DNA from: Phytophthora quininea
Taxonomy: Eukaryota; Oomycota; Peronosporomycetes; Peronosporales; Peronosporaceae
Direction: 5' to 3'
NCBI GenBank assembly: GCA_011947345.1
Contig: JAAVTG010001003.1
Location: 992,001-1,056,000 of the forward strand
Length of the DNA: 64,000 nt
The notes below the pieces were generated by a model that saw only the letters and a list, made by a program, of their open reading frames with translations, was not told where the DNA came from and made no database searches. Position numbers and translations under genes: made by a program. The number at the start of each line of letters is the position of its first letter. Position 1 is the first letter of the stretch. Below, piece after piece: positions 1 through 10,668 of this stretch.

Positions 1-1790
1 CTTTGTCGATGGTTGTTGGGCCACTTTCTGCGCCTTCCTGAGCAGAGTCTTCGTCTTCATCGTCACTACCAGCCAGATCAATTATCTCCGTTTCTTTCTC
101 CATACTGACATCGTCAGGAGCAGCTTCCTCCACCTCTTCGGCCGGACCCACTTCTTCATCTCCGTCGTATTCCCCGTTATCGTCGCCAAAATCCAGTGCT
201 GTATCCTCCACGGCGTCCTCGGCATCAGATTCGTCTTCACTGGCACCTTTCATGATACCCGCCAGGTTCATTGTGATCGCATCTTGCTTCCCCAACGACT
301 TCCGTCGGCCTTTCACCGGCGTGTTAATTAAAAATCGTTTTTGATACCGACTTTGTGGCGCGCTTCATCCCCATAGTATTCGTCCAGCTGGTCATACATG
401 CGGTAGAGCGGCGGACAGACCTCAAGATCCTGCACGTCCTGATTGATGCAAGCGAGGCTGCCAAATAACGACAAGCTAATGCGCTCTTTAGCTGCAGGCT
501 TGTCAACCTTTGTACGGTTTTCTCGGCTTCTTTGGGCTTGTCCTCACCCGAACCAGCTTCCTCTTCGCCAGTTTTGCCATCCTTACTTTCTTCGTCTTTC
601 TCCTCGCTTTCTGCAGCATCATCCATTTCGGTATCTACCTCCTTTTCAGTGTCTACATCACCAGCCTCAACGTTGTCAGCTTCCACTGCTGATTCGGCCT
701 GATCCTTCTCTTGGAAGGTTTCTTTTCTAACGCTTCGTTATCGTTCTTTTGACAGCAACATCACCGGTCGGTTTTCGAGTGACCACACTCACATCGGACG
801 AGTTGAGCAGAATCTTGCAGCCGTCGTACACGCTGAGGTTGGCCAGCAGCATGCCCTTCGCTCCGCCTTCGTCGAAAGACTGGGACATCTTGTGGAACAG
901 CGGGTCGGCTTCACATTCTGTGTCATAGCTCTTGAGGTTGATATTGTTCAAGTTCTTCTCGATCGTGCGCGCGTGCGGCTTCCTCGTCTTGCGAGCAGTG
1001 GCACCGCTCTTCTCGGCGTCGCTGTCTGCTGCATCGTCCACGCCGTGCTTCTGCTCTGTGCGGGACAAGTTCTCCAAAATCTTGTACGACGAGTTCCACG
1101 TATCGTCCACTCGGTACGAGTAAATCTTAATACTCGCGTCCAACGTGCAGCTCGCCTTCTGGAAATTGTATGTGTCGTCGTCTGCATCTTCTCCAGCGAT
1201 TTTTCTACAACAATACAATAAGCAAACAGTCCATAAAGAAGCAAAAACAAAACAAAAACTTCTTACTTGGACGAATCCAGAATGTCTTCCATGTGATCAA
1301 TCAGATGCAACGACCACGAGTTCTTGACGTTGATTTTCTGTAAAGAAAACCCAAAAGTTAGCGTCAAACCGACTGCAATAAATACAATAATATAATATCT
1401 TGCTACACCTACATTCTCCGAGGACATTTTGATGATCGTAGAGTACATGTCGCTGATGTACTGCTTGCTGTGTGCTGGCTGCGCTCCATTTCCATTGTTA
1501 GACGTGAGTGAGCGCCGTCTCTGCTGGTAGGCGAGCGAGCGGCGGCGGCGTCGGCGTCTGGCGATCTCCTCCTCGTCGTTCTGCGACAGCGAGCGCTTGC
1601 GCTTGCCCGTGGTGCGCTTGGGGGCGTCGCTGGCCTTCTCCTCGCGCTCGTCTTCGTCCTCCGTCAGCTCGTACTGCTCCACGTCGCTCTCGGCTGCCGC
1701 TTCCGCCATCGTCTCTGGCCTCTCCGGCTTTACTGTCGGGGGATTAGACGTCGCCAGAGGTGGTTTTATATATTCGTTTCTGAGAGACAT
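1..1790 (-). CDS. NCAPH: Condensin complex subunit 2 (CAP-H / Barren), partial at left edge
   Basis: Kleisin subunit of condensin, which bridges the SMC2-SMC4 heads during mitotic chromosome compaction. Three exons are visible: 1413-1790, 1267-1337, and one from 1204 leftward off the window. Introns 1338-1412 and 1205-1266 have GT-AG ends and keep phase. Family blocks include the NFQKASCTLDASIKIYSYRV region, the TIEKNLNNINLK region with its following PLFHKMS and FDEGGAKG, and further left KNDF followed by NTPVKGRRKSLGKQDAITMNLAG. The N-terminus is acidic with an Arg-rich patch. The start is ATG 1790; ATG 1709 is an in-frame alternative. The frame breaks at four runs (near 719-721, 747-750, 518-521 and 330-334); one added base at each restores a continuous CAP-H reading, so I treat them as base-call losses rather than decay. 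Confidence 0.88.
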
Positions 1791-1898
1791 TGACTCGGGT
1801 TTTCTGTAGTAAGGATGCAGCCATCGAAATAGCTACAGGAATTACCTCGATCAAATCTATGATTTAGAATTCAAACCTACATTTTAAGATTCTATCCA

Positions 1899-2564
1899 AT
1901 GAGAGACCACCAACCAGCGCACGGCTTCCAGTCCAACTTCAGTCGCAAGACTGCTATTGTTGCCTTTCACTTCAAGATGAAGCGGTTGGAGGCCATGCAG
2001 CACTTCCAGCGCAAGATCGACGATGATCCGATGAACGCCGTGGCGCACCACAACCTGGCAGTACTGGCCAGAGCGGGCGGGGACCAGGAGACGTACGCGA
2101 GACACTCGCGCATCGCGTTCCTGGCCCAGCAGAGCCGCCCCGAGGTCACCAACGAACTGGCGCTGGCCGAGATGCAGGCGGGGCAGCTGCAGGAGGCTGA
2201 GACGTTGCTGCGTGAGACCACCAGGCGCTGGCCCACGTTCCCGCCGGCGCACTGCAATCTGGCGACGCTGCTCGCAAAGCGTGGCAAGTACGAGGAGGCT
2301 TTGCCCTGCTGCGCTGCAGCTCTCAAGCTGTCGCCGACGGACGCGAGTCTGCACCGCAACATCGCTAAAGTGTACGAGCAGCTCGGCCGCTCGACGGAAG
2401 CGCTCGAACAGTATCGACAGGCTTTGGAGATTGTTCCTGATAACGCAGAAGTGGCCAGGCGGATCGCACTGTTGTCCCTCGGACGTGGACGCACGGATGC
2501 TGTCGCGGACAACTATCGGCGCTATCGAGACCTCACGGGTCAGCACTACGATCTCAAACTCTGA
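1899..2564 (+). CDS. Tetratricopeptide (TPR) repeat protein
   Basis: Single-exon gene of 221 aa, head to head with condensin (108 bp between starts). It is almost entirely TPR-like helical hairpins: AVAHHNLAVLARAGG, PPAHCNLATLLAKRGKYEEALPCCAAAL, ASLHRNIAKVYEQLGRSTEALEQYRQAL, with A/L/Y at consensus positions and about 34-residue spacing. It lacks a signal peptide or membrane segment. It is a likely protein-interaction scaffold, but no specific family could be named. ATG 1899 opens the longest frame; ATG 1977 (MKRLEAM) is an equally credible start because residues 1-26 do not look like TPR. Confidence 0.75.
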   Translation: MRDHQPAHGFQSNFSRKTAIVAFHFKMKRLEAMQHFQRKIDDDPMNAVAHHNLAVLARAGGDQETYARHSRIAFLAQQSRPEVTNELALAEMQAGQLQEAETLLRETTRRWPTFPPAHCNLATLLAKRGKYEEALPCCAAALKLSPTDASLHRNIAKVYEQLGRSTEALEQYRQALEIVPDNAEVARRIALLSLGRGRTDAVADNYRRYRDLTGQHYDLKL

Positions 2565-3278
2565 TATAGTCGGTGGAGCAGCTAAAGACGGCGCGAAAAT
2601 GGAGTCGAGACGACCGATTTGCATTGATGCACTTGTACATGTCGAGGCTTTCCTCCTCGAAAGCGATTAAGCTAACGCTGACTGCGTTCAGAAACCAACG
2701 CAGGCGCTGGATTCCTGACCACGCTTTGGATGAGTTTCTCGCGCGTGGTCAGTGGAATGAACACACTCGCGCGCATGGTCACCTGTTGCAGTAGTAGCCG
2801 CCGCCAGGGCACCAAGCTCTGGCGTTCTCGTTGCCTGGTAACAGCTAAATCCGTCGGCAACCACATGAGCAAGGTGCTGAGGTTTGAACAAGCAATAACT
2901 GGCGGTATTTCCGGCCAGGAAGCCTCGCCAAGGTGTCCAGGCTGCTTGCAAGTATGAATAGTGCACTCGACCACTTTGTTTTTCGTCTTATTCGGTCGCA
3001 GCTTGAAAATGGAGAGAGAGGTGTCTCTGACAGCTATCTAGCTGCCAATCTTTCCCTTTTTCTCCATCTATTGCTGGCAGGCATCGCTATCGCGAGCTTC
3101 GCGCGCTGGTCGACATTTTGATACACAAGACCTGACCTGACCCTCCCAACTCCCAGTCTTCATCTTCGCCGCTCTCACTCCTCACTCTCTCTCGCGTCAC
3201 AGACCTCTCCATCTGGTCGCTGGCGTCTCGAGCGTCACACTGGCCAAAGTTCACGAACATTATCCTCGTTCATTCGCC
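2565..3278. other. Intergenic region, no supported gene
   Basis: About 0.7 kb between the TPR gene and the F-box/ankyrin gene. Only short ORFs of unlike composition occur, none with recognisable domains or splice pattern. A CT-rich stretch (about 3125-3245) lies just before the next ATG, which fits a promoter/5' UTR. Confidence 0.5.
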
Positions 3279-5752
3279 ATGAAGCGCTCGTTCCAGCACG
3301 TGTCTGCAGTCAGAGCCGAGGCCGGCGGAGACGTCGACACCGCCGTCACCACCACCGACGCATCCGATGCCAGCTCCGCCGTCGTAGCAGCAGCCAGCCA
3401 CGACGCCAGCTTCATCGACCGTCCGCGGAAGCACCAAGTTCTGTGTCGCTCAGCACCGTCAATGCTTGGCATACACCCCACAGGACTGCCGACCTGTTCC
3501 AGTTTGGCCTTCACTCTGCTATCGCCGATCTCACCTCAACGAAGATGCAGCGACTTGGAGATCGCCTTGCAAGAGGAGGCTCTATTGGGCCTTGTGCTGA
3601 CGTTCCTTGACGTACGAGAACACCAGATCATGCGCCAAACCAGTCGCTCATGGCGACGCCGCGTCAAGACTTTGGCGCTGGATCGATTGGATTTATCCGC
3701 GCGAACATCTCCTGTATGCAGCCGCACGCTGGATCGCGCTTGTCAAGGGGTTCTGCAGAGTTACAGTCGAGTGCGTTGCTTGGACTTGACCGGACAACGC
3801 ACCCTCGTTGATCGAGACTTGCTAGTACTTACATCGAGCTTCTGGGCTCAACTGGAAGTGATCGTCGCCGACGATTGTCTAGGGATCACAGACTTTGGGT
3901 TTCTCGCCGTCCTCAACGCTCAATCGCTGCGACTAAGGTCGGTGTCGGTGCGTCGGTGCAAACGAATCACTGGAGAATTGTTCGGTTCCCAAGCTCCGGC
4001 ATCACGGCAGCTCACCGGGTCGCATCCTCACTCACGCATCTCAACTTGGACGATACGTGCGTGACTCGGGAATTTATATCACGTGTGGAAGCTCGTTTCC
4101 CCACGCTGCAGCACTTGAGTGCATTGCACACCCCAGCACACCGCGATTTCTTCCAGCAAGATCCGAGTTTAAGCGCGGTGTTACGTGAATTGCAGTTGCT
4201 AGTGAGCAACGAGCTGGTGGATCTGCCGCTGCTCCCCGCTCTTCTGGATGAGTTTAGTCGATGGTGTCGTGGTCAGGAAGGTGCTAAGGCCAGACCTTTT
4301 GTTCGTTCATTGGTGACAAGCGGACCCCGTGGTGTTCTAGACGTTCCGCTGCTTCTTACCGACAACGGCCGTGCCTTTGACCCTCGAGGTGGCGACGACG
4401 ACGAAGGCTTGGGTTTGATGTCGCCAATTCTCTTTGCATGTGCAACCGGAAGAACGCGCGTGCTTCCGACGCTCTTAGCTGCTGCTAATGCTACGAGTGA
4501 TGGGGTCGCCTTTGATTTGGAGAACACGGATGCTGACGGTCTCTCGCCGCTAAGTCTTGCGGTTGCGAATGGCCTTACCGAAGCTACACACACGCTACTT
4601 CGGGCTGGGAGTGATGTGAACACACGGACACTAAGTCTGGCAACGCCGCTGTATCTGGCCAGTGACCGCGGCTGGGATGTGCTTGTCGACATGCTACTCG
4701 ACGCAGACGCACGAAGGGACTTTGCCATCGTTGGCGGAGCGACGGCGTTGTGTGCCGCTGCCAAGAACGGCCACCGATCAACCGTTTTGAGGTTGCTAGC
4801 TGCCGAGAAGCAAGCAGAGGACGAGGCGCAGACAACAGGACGTGTGAGCAAACGACAATTGGTGCAGGCGCTGTTCTTGGCGTGTGAAGGTGGCCACTTG
4901 TTTATCGTCTCGGATCTGCTTCTGCTCACGGAGCTGGACGCGGACGTGTTGATGGACGAGAACGTTTCGCCGCTTTACTTGGCCTGTCAAATGGGGCACG
5001 TAGCGATCGCTTCGCTTCTGCTGGCCCGTGGAGCTGATCCCAACTTCCGTCGACCGAACGGTGGCGTGTCGTGCTTGTACATTGCAGCCCAGGAAGGCCA
5101 CGACAACCTCGTTCGACTATTGGTGCGAGCTGGAGCGAATGTGCACGCTAAGATGGACGACATGTCGACTGCACTGCACATTGCTGCTCGCATGGGGAGG
5201 AAAGCGGTTTCTCGTGCTCTGCTGCGCTGTGGAGCTCGTTTGAACGACCGAACTCGGTCCGGATTGACGGCGTTGTACATCGCGAGCGAGGAAGGTCATG
5301 TGCGACTCGTCCAGTACTTACTCGACGTCGGTGCAGCCCGCGACCTGCAGACCAATACTGGAGCCACTGCGTTGTTCGCAGCAGTGCACCGTGGTCACTA
5401 CACCGTCGCGAAGACGCTGCTCGTGAGTGGAGCTAACCCGGTCCTGCCGAAACAAAATGGCACCACTCCACTGGACGCAGCAGCTTTGCTTGGAGACTTG
5501 AAGACCGCACGGTTATTGCTGCATTTTGGCGCACGCGTCGGCGGCTTGGCTCTTCACTTTGCAGAGCGACGACGAGATGCCGCCGACCTCCAGGCATTGC
5601 TACGCACGCAGTACTTCCGACACTTCCTCCACAGCAACATCAGTTATCATGCGATGATCTGTCCGCCTGCGATGGCTGCGATCAGCGCGAAACCAGTACC
5701 AGTCTCCGCATCGGCGACAGCAACAGAGCACGAGACTACGTCGGTCCGGTAG
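3279..5752 (+). CDS. F-box-like / leucine-rich / ankyrin-repeat protein
   Basis: About 824 aa if one frame break is bridged. The N-terminal part (3279 to about 3990) has a low-complexity leader, an F-box-like segment (ALLGLVLTFLDVREHQIMRQTSRSWRRRV, about residues 93-125), then AMN1-type LRRs (VRCLDLTGQRTLVDRDLL; LEVIVADDCLGITDFGFLAVL; LRSVSVRRCKRIT). In the second frame one more LRR (LTHLNLDDTCVT) is followed by a long run of about ten ankyrin repeats (motifs SPLYLACQMGHVAIASLLLARGADPN, TALHIAARMGR, TALYIASEEGHVRLVQYLLDVGA). The break sits near a CCC run at 3988-3990; one extra base joins the frames. It is probably a substrate adaptor of an SCF ubiquitin ligase, inferred from the F-box. The stop is TAG at the end of ...ETTSVR. 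Confidence 0.72.
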
Positions 5753-5908
5753 AGTTAAGTAGATTGTTGTTAGCAACTCGCATGTTCTGATAATTTAATG
5801 TGGTTTTCACCTCAGCTCCAGCGTCTCACTGCGACAGCAAACAAGAATCTCTTTGTGTGCGGGTACAAACACCTCACAAGCAATCTTATCCCCAACCACC
5901 ACTCCACC

Positions 5909-6538
5909 ATGGGCAAAGCTGCCGACGCCGCCATCATCCAGCAGGAGTTCACCAAGCTGCAGGCGCAGATGCACCAGAGTGCTCAAGACACGGTCACGTT
6001 CTTGGACGCACTGAAGCACAGTCTTGCCGACTACGACCACAAGTTTCGCCTGCACCACTCGAGCTCTGCCACGGCCTTCTTCGACGACGGACTGGACCAC
6101 GCCAAGGACGCCGTGCGGCAGCTCAAGCACGCGGCCGAGCACATCCGCAAGACCGCCGGCGTGGCCGAGGTGGACGTGGCCCGCAGCGCCATGGAGCAGA
6201 CCTTCAACGCCCTCGCCGACCTCAACAAAGTGGCCAACGCGTTCGACACCGAGCGGCCGCCGATGCGGCACAGCAACAGGAAACTCACGACGTCCGAGAC
6301 GACTGAGTGGCTGGTCAGCACGACACGGGATGCCTCGTTCTGCGGCTTTGCGCCGCTGCAACGGCAGATTCTGGCGGTTCTGGTGGCTCTAGGCGAGATC
6401 GACAGGCCGTCGATCGCGGCCCGCGCGAAGGAGGCGGTGCACCATGTGGCCGACAAGATTAAGGGCGACCTGAAGCTCAGTCCGCACAAGGACGCGGCTG
6501 CGGAGCAACAGGAGAGGACATCCACGCACAGCGTGTAA
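5909..6538 (+). CDS. Unknown alpha-helical protein, MGKAA family member 1
   Basis: 209 aa, not recognised. I chose the ATG at 5909 (ccaccATGG context) over the longer in-frame ATG at 5798 because the paralogue at 7797 begins with the same MGKAA. Shared features are a helical N-terminal half with EFxKL and NLADYD/SLADYD motifs, a middle with RxAxDALN-like helices, a conserved segment SFSGF/SFCGFAPLxxQI, and an AxRAKEAVxxxxxKL amphipathic stretch before a short tail ending SV. There is no signal peptide or membrane span. The two genes are about 1.26 kb apart on the same strand, so they look like a tandem duplication. Function unknown. Confidence 0.7.
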   Translation: MGKAADAAIIQQEFTKLQAQMHQSAQDTVTFLDALKHSLADYDHKFRLHHSSSATAFFDDGLDHAKDAVRQLKHAAEHIRKTAGVAEVDVARSAMEQTFNALADLNKVANAFDTERPPMRHSNRKLTTSETTEWLVSTTRDASFCGFAPLQRQILAVLVALGEIDRPSIAARAKEAVHHVADKIKGDLKLSPHKDAAAEQQERTSTHSV

Positions 6539-7796
6539 AGGAAGCAGGACAAGCATTGAGAATTGCTGAGACGGGCGCAAGTTGAAGTGAAGTATCTTGC
6601 ATTGCTTCACCAGATGTGGCGCCGAACGAAGCTATCGACTGTGCTGTCAGTCCCCTCTAAGTCAGCGCGATGACGGACACGCCCGGTCCAGCGCTTTAGC
6701 CGAATTGGTTGGACTGTGAAAAATGCTGTAAGTGGAACATATTTGCCGTGAAAATGCTGCAGGGAGCTTTACAAACCTCTTGACGATGCAAAACTTGAGA
6801 TCTTGACGAAAGATGAGCCTGTCATTCAAGGAGCGAGTGAGCAACACCAACATCTTTAAAAACCACCGCTTACTTACCATGTTTTTCCAGGGCCAACGCT
6901 GTCGCTGCACGTAGCGACTTTTTGCTGGAATCTCAAGCTACAACCGTCTAATGGTATCACCACAGCGCCTACCTTTGGGCAACATCGGAACGACAATGGG
7001 AATGACCTTGTCGTCGGTAGGGCTAGCTCGAAAATGCTCGTTTTTGGTTGCACCCTGGGTCCACGAACTCGTGTCCACTCAACGCCGCCGCAATTCCGTC
7101 TTCATCCTCCGGGTCAATCTGCTGGAGCAGTTGAGCCTCGTCGCTTCCTTGGTCCAGCCATTTGTGATTGCACCGAGCAAGATAGAGATGTAGCCTCTCG
7201 CGGTCAAAGTATAGCCGACGATCAGCCAAGCGCTGGAGGATTGCGTACTTCAGTCTAAACACTCTGTCGCACTCGCGGATCCATACCGAGATGTTACCAG
7301 CGACGAAAAGTGTAATGCCAATCGTATTCCGTCACTCGAAGAGGTTTCTCGGTGTCGGCAGCGATTTTCCAGACGATTGTAGCAGTCTTGGTTACCCATT
7401 GTCTTCTTGGCGAATTATGAGAATGTCACCATGCCACTGCACCAGTTTCCCCATACAAACTGTTGTTCGCAAGAAAGTCGTAAATGCATCTTTTGTAGCG
7501 ACAGTGAAAACGGAAAGCGACAAGCAGATCTTTCGGGTGGGGAAAAGTCGACGGAGACACGCCCAACGCGGAAGATTAGTTTCCAGCGGCGTGTAGCAAC
7601 AAGCCTGGAGATCATTAATGGGCGGCATACCGGTGGCGTTGTCTCTTCGACCTGTGGCTGCTGCGATAGCACCGTGCAGCCACTTAGCAGGTTCCTCATC
7701 CCGACCCCACCGAGACGATCGGCAGTTTGCTTCGACAGCTCATTTCAAAACGAGATCCCGACGACTCAAGAACCAAATTCACTATTCAATAGCAAC
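6539..7796. other. Spacer between MGKAA paralogues with possible minus-strand gene remnant
   Basis: On the minus strand, about 7023-7310 encodes a non-random stretch (SVWIRECDRVFRLKYAILQ, then LADRRLYFDRERLHLYLARC) that could continue, after one homopolymer shift near 7027, into SPTDDKVIPIVVPMLPK. A good donor (GTAAGT, just left of position 6880) and an acceptor about 60 nt further on are visible. I cannot assemble a full model or name a family, so this could be a small multi-exon gene or a decayed one. The rest of the spacer shows nothing I can support. Confidence 0.25.
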
Positions 7797-8540
7797 ATGG
7801 GCAAGGCCGCCACCACCAACATCGCAGTTGAACAAGAGTTCTCCAAGCTGGAGCTGCTGTTGACTCAGACCGCAGACGACGCCGTCAACTGCCTCAGAAT
7901 TCTCAAAGGCAACCTCGCCGACTACGACACTCGCCACGGACTGCACTTCGTTAACACGTCCAAGTCGTTCATGCGGAGCGACATGCGAGCCGCCAAGGAC
8001 ACGGCCATAGAACTACGGCACGTGGCCAACCAGATCTCCAAAAGTAAGGCTCCGTCCGAGTCGTCCATCACGGCGGCACGCAGCCACCTGAACGCGACGG
8101 CAGACGCTCTCAATGCGTTGAAGAGGACTGGTCGTGCCTACGATGAGAAGAACGGCAAGTCCAAGGGTATCCCGGCCATGATCGACAACGTGCTGGTTGG
8201 CAAGCACGACAAATTGAAGGACGTAGACAAGAACGATAAAAACTACAAGAAGGAAAGCAGTTGGTTCGGCAAGAGCAACAACGACAAGACCGACAAGCAG
8301 GCCGGAGTCGGCGTCCTCGGCGCTGCGGATACCGTGGAGACGGTGGTCAAGACGACGCTGAAAGACAGCTTCAGCGGCTTCTCCGCCTTGAAGCACCAGA
8401 TCTCGACCGCCGAGAAGGCTCTGTCGCCGTCGTTCGCCGAGAGGGCCAAGGAGGCGGTGGCGGGCATGACGAACAAGCTGCGGAGCAACTCCAGCGGCAA
8501 CAGCCCGCCACACAAGAACAAGAAGACCATGAGCGTGTAG
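7797..8540 (+). CDS. Unknown alpha-helical protein, MGKAA family member 2
   Basis: 247 aa, single exon, ATG at 7797 (aacATGGG). It is a paralogue of the gene at 5909 and shares the MGKAA start, an EFSKLELLL helix, NLADYDTRHGLHF, a SFSGFSALKHQIS block and ERAKEAVAGMTNKL near the C-terminus. It differs by a Lys/Asp-rich insert of about 45 residues in the middle (KHDKLKDVDKNDKNYKKESS) that is absent from member 1. A longer in-frame ORF begins upstream at 7407 but lacks similarity to the paralogue, so I reject that start. No targeting signal is seen. Function unknown. Confidence 0.7.
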   Translation: MGKAATTNIAVEQEFSKLELLLTQTADDAVNCLRILKGNLADYDTRHGLHFVNTSKSFMRSDMRAAKDTAIELRHVANQISKSKAPSESSITAARSHLNATADALNALKRTGRAYDEKNGKSKGIPAMIDNVLVGKHDKLKDVDKNDKNYKKESSWFGKSNNDKTDKQAGVGVLGAADTVETVVKTTLKDSFSGFSALKHQISTAEKALSPSFAERAKEAVAGMTNKLRSNSSGNSPPHKNKKTMSV

Positions 8541-8716
8541 ATCACTGAATCGGACAGGGTAGCAACGCTCGCTTTGGAATTCATTCCGCTGTGCATATAA
8601 CAATTCGATTGCTTCAACTCGATCTCAAAAGTTGCCTTTCATCGCTTGTAGAGATGGCTACATTTTCTCGCCAGTCAAAATGGGTTTTGTCATTTTTCTG
8701 TCGGACACCAAACAGC

Positions 8717-9546
8717 ATGACGACCTGGTTCCAGAAGGAGATCTGTCTGACGGCGCCCAGCCGCGGCTTCCACCGTACGTTTAGGCCTGTCGTCCACGCT
8801 GTGATCATGTGCTAGTACTAACAATGCCTGTGGCTTGTGGCAGTGGTGACCCGCGAGGTGGAGAAGCAGGTTCGTGTCCCACTAAACTATTGACATATTT
8901 CGAGAACTCTTACCAATAGATTATGACATCTCTAGCTGCCGGAGCTGTCGCGTGTGAAGGTGGGCATGGCCAACCTGTTTATCAAGCACACGTCTGCGTC
9001 GCTCAGTATCAACGAGAACTGCGATCCGGACGTCCGGTGAGCTGTCCCTGGAGTTCGCTGTTGACCACTGCTTTATGGTATTTATTCGGTGCAAATACAT
9101 ACGTGTAGGACCGACATGGAAGGCGCGTTTAACCGCATTGTCCCAGAGTCTTGGAACAAGTATGATACGATGCTGCCTTCTTCATGGTAGAGAAATTGTG
9201 TTGACAGTGGTTGCTGCTCCATCCAGGGAGTTCTTCCGCCACACGGATGAAGGCGACGATGACATGCCTGGCCATATCAAGTCGACTCTGATCGGAGCGT
9301 CGGTGAATATCCCCATTACCAATGGCAAGTTCAACCTCGGCACTTGGCAGGGTAAGCAAAGTAGCTTCTTAGTCGCTTCTAACCGTGAAGGATGCAAGGT
9401 TACTCATATGATATGTATTGTACAATACGCATTACATTGGCACCAATTTGGCAGGTATTTACCTGTGCGAGCACCGCGACGTTGGCGGGTGGGGATCTGG
9501 CCACCAGCGCAAGGTGGTCGTGACCATCCAGGGCTCCACTGCTTAA
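8717..9546 (+). CDS. YjbQ / UPF0047 family protein (secondary thiamine-phosphate synthase-like)
   Basis: Six exons: 8717-8774, 8844-8869 (26 nt), 8936-9036, 9109-9159, 9227-9351, 9455-9546. All have GT-AG ends and sum to 453 nt, giving 150 aa, close to the usual UPF0047 size. Family landmarks are WFQKEI near the start, [13 protein letters not shown] across intron 1, [54 protein letters not shown], and RKVVVTIQG at the end. The His/Glu/Asp residues in these blocks are the conserved pocket of the family. An in-frame ATG at 8654 would add 21 residues; 8717 matches the family start better. The stop overlaps that of the convergent F-box gene. Confidence 0.9.
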
Positions 9547-10576
9547 GCGACGACAGCGACCGGTTTCGAGCTTGTTGGGCTGCTCACTGCGAGCGCCGAG
9601 TCTGATTTCTCACCTCCAAAGTCACCGTCGAACGAGTAGATGCGATGCCATGGCGGGCGGGCGTTGGGGATAAGCTGTAAGTTGTAACACGCACAGGCGC
9701 TGAACACGGGCAGATACTTCTTGGTCGGGTCGATGGGAACGCGCATCCCTTGTGGCTCATCATTCCGCACGAATAACAGGAACCCAGCCAGCAAGTCAAC
9801 AAAAATGCCGACTCGGTCTGGCTCCTTGAACGATTCGGCATCCAAGAAATTGACACGAGCTGGAAGTTGCGGTTTGGGGCCTCGGAATGACCCCGTGGTG
9901 ATGAAGCCGCCTTCGCAGTACATTACAGCCGGCATGTGGTCGCACGCGGGCGTCGGCAGCGACAGCGTACGCTTCAGGTGCTGCGCGTCCACGCCATAAT
10001 ACCGGAAGCCAGCATGTCCCGGCGTCACCACTTCCGTGATGCCGACGTAGCTGCCTTCGCTAAGTCCGACGCACTCCCAGTAGCTCACTGCTGCTGGCTC
10101 ACAGACCCGATCGCCGAACATGGAGCCTCCGTTGGGCCCCCAATGAGACACATAGCACTCCCCACTGTTCACCAGGTACACGTCTCCTCCGTGTCGTGCA
10201 GCATCAAAGTGCAGATCAAAATTATCTGGTTTAACAACGTTGAAATGGGTCAGAATCCCCAAGAAAACCCCAGCAATGAACGTACAGGTCGCAACACTCT
10301 GCACTTGTCTTAGCAGTGGCAGGATAATTGTCGGCTGCAGGGTCTCCGTGTGTGGCGGATTGCAAGGTAGCTCCACATGTGGTAGGAGCTTCAGTGTCCG
10401 ACTGCGCAGGTAGAACCAGACGGCAGCGCAGCCTCGCGACCCACCGTCTTCTGCACGCACACGAGCGTCGCTACCTCTCTAGCGTCCAAGAACGCCAACA
10501 GCGGAGCCAACGCCGCCAATACGCCGACGCCCGGCGCAGCCTTCGGCGAGGCTCGCGGCTGCTTGGACGGCGTCAT
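9543..10576 (-). CDS. F-box / SPRY-domain protein
   Basis: About 344 aa when one break is bridged at a three-base run (10440-10442, CCC on +). Residues 1-60 from ATG 10576 hold an F-box-like helix set ([21 protein letters not shown]). The rest is SPRY-like: [48 protein letters not shown], then [20 protein letters not shown] and [16 protein letters not shown] near the C-terminus, the usual end of the SPRY core. The hydrophobic stretch [17 protein letters not shown] is more likely a SPRY strand than a membrane span. It is a likely E3-ligase adaptor, inferred from the F-box. The gene converges on the YjbQ gene with overlapping stops. Confidence 0.65.
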
Positions 10577-10668
10577 GCGCTTCAGACTTCAGAAAATTAA
10601 CGTCAGGCGGCGTTGATTGGCTGGAAAATAGAATTTTTCTTCAATTACCTGAGTCTGAAGTTGTGGTC

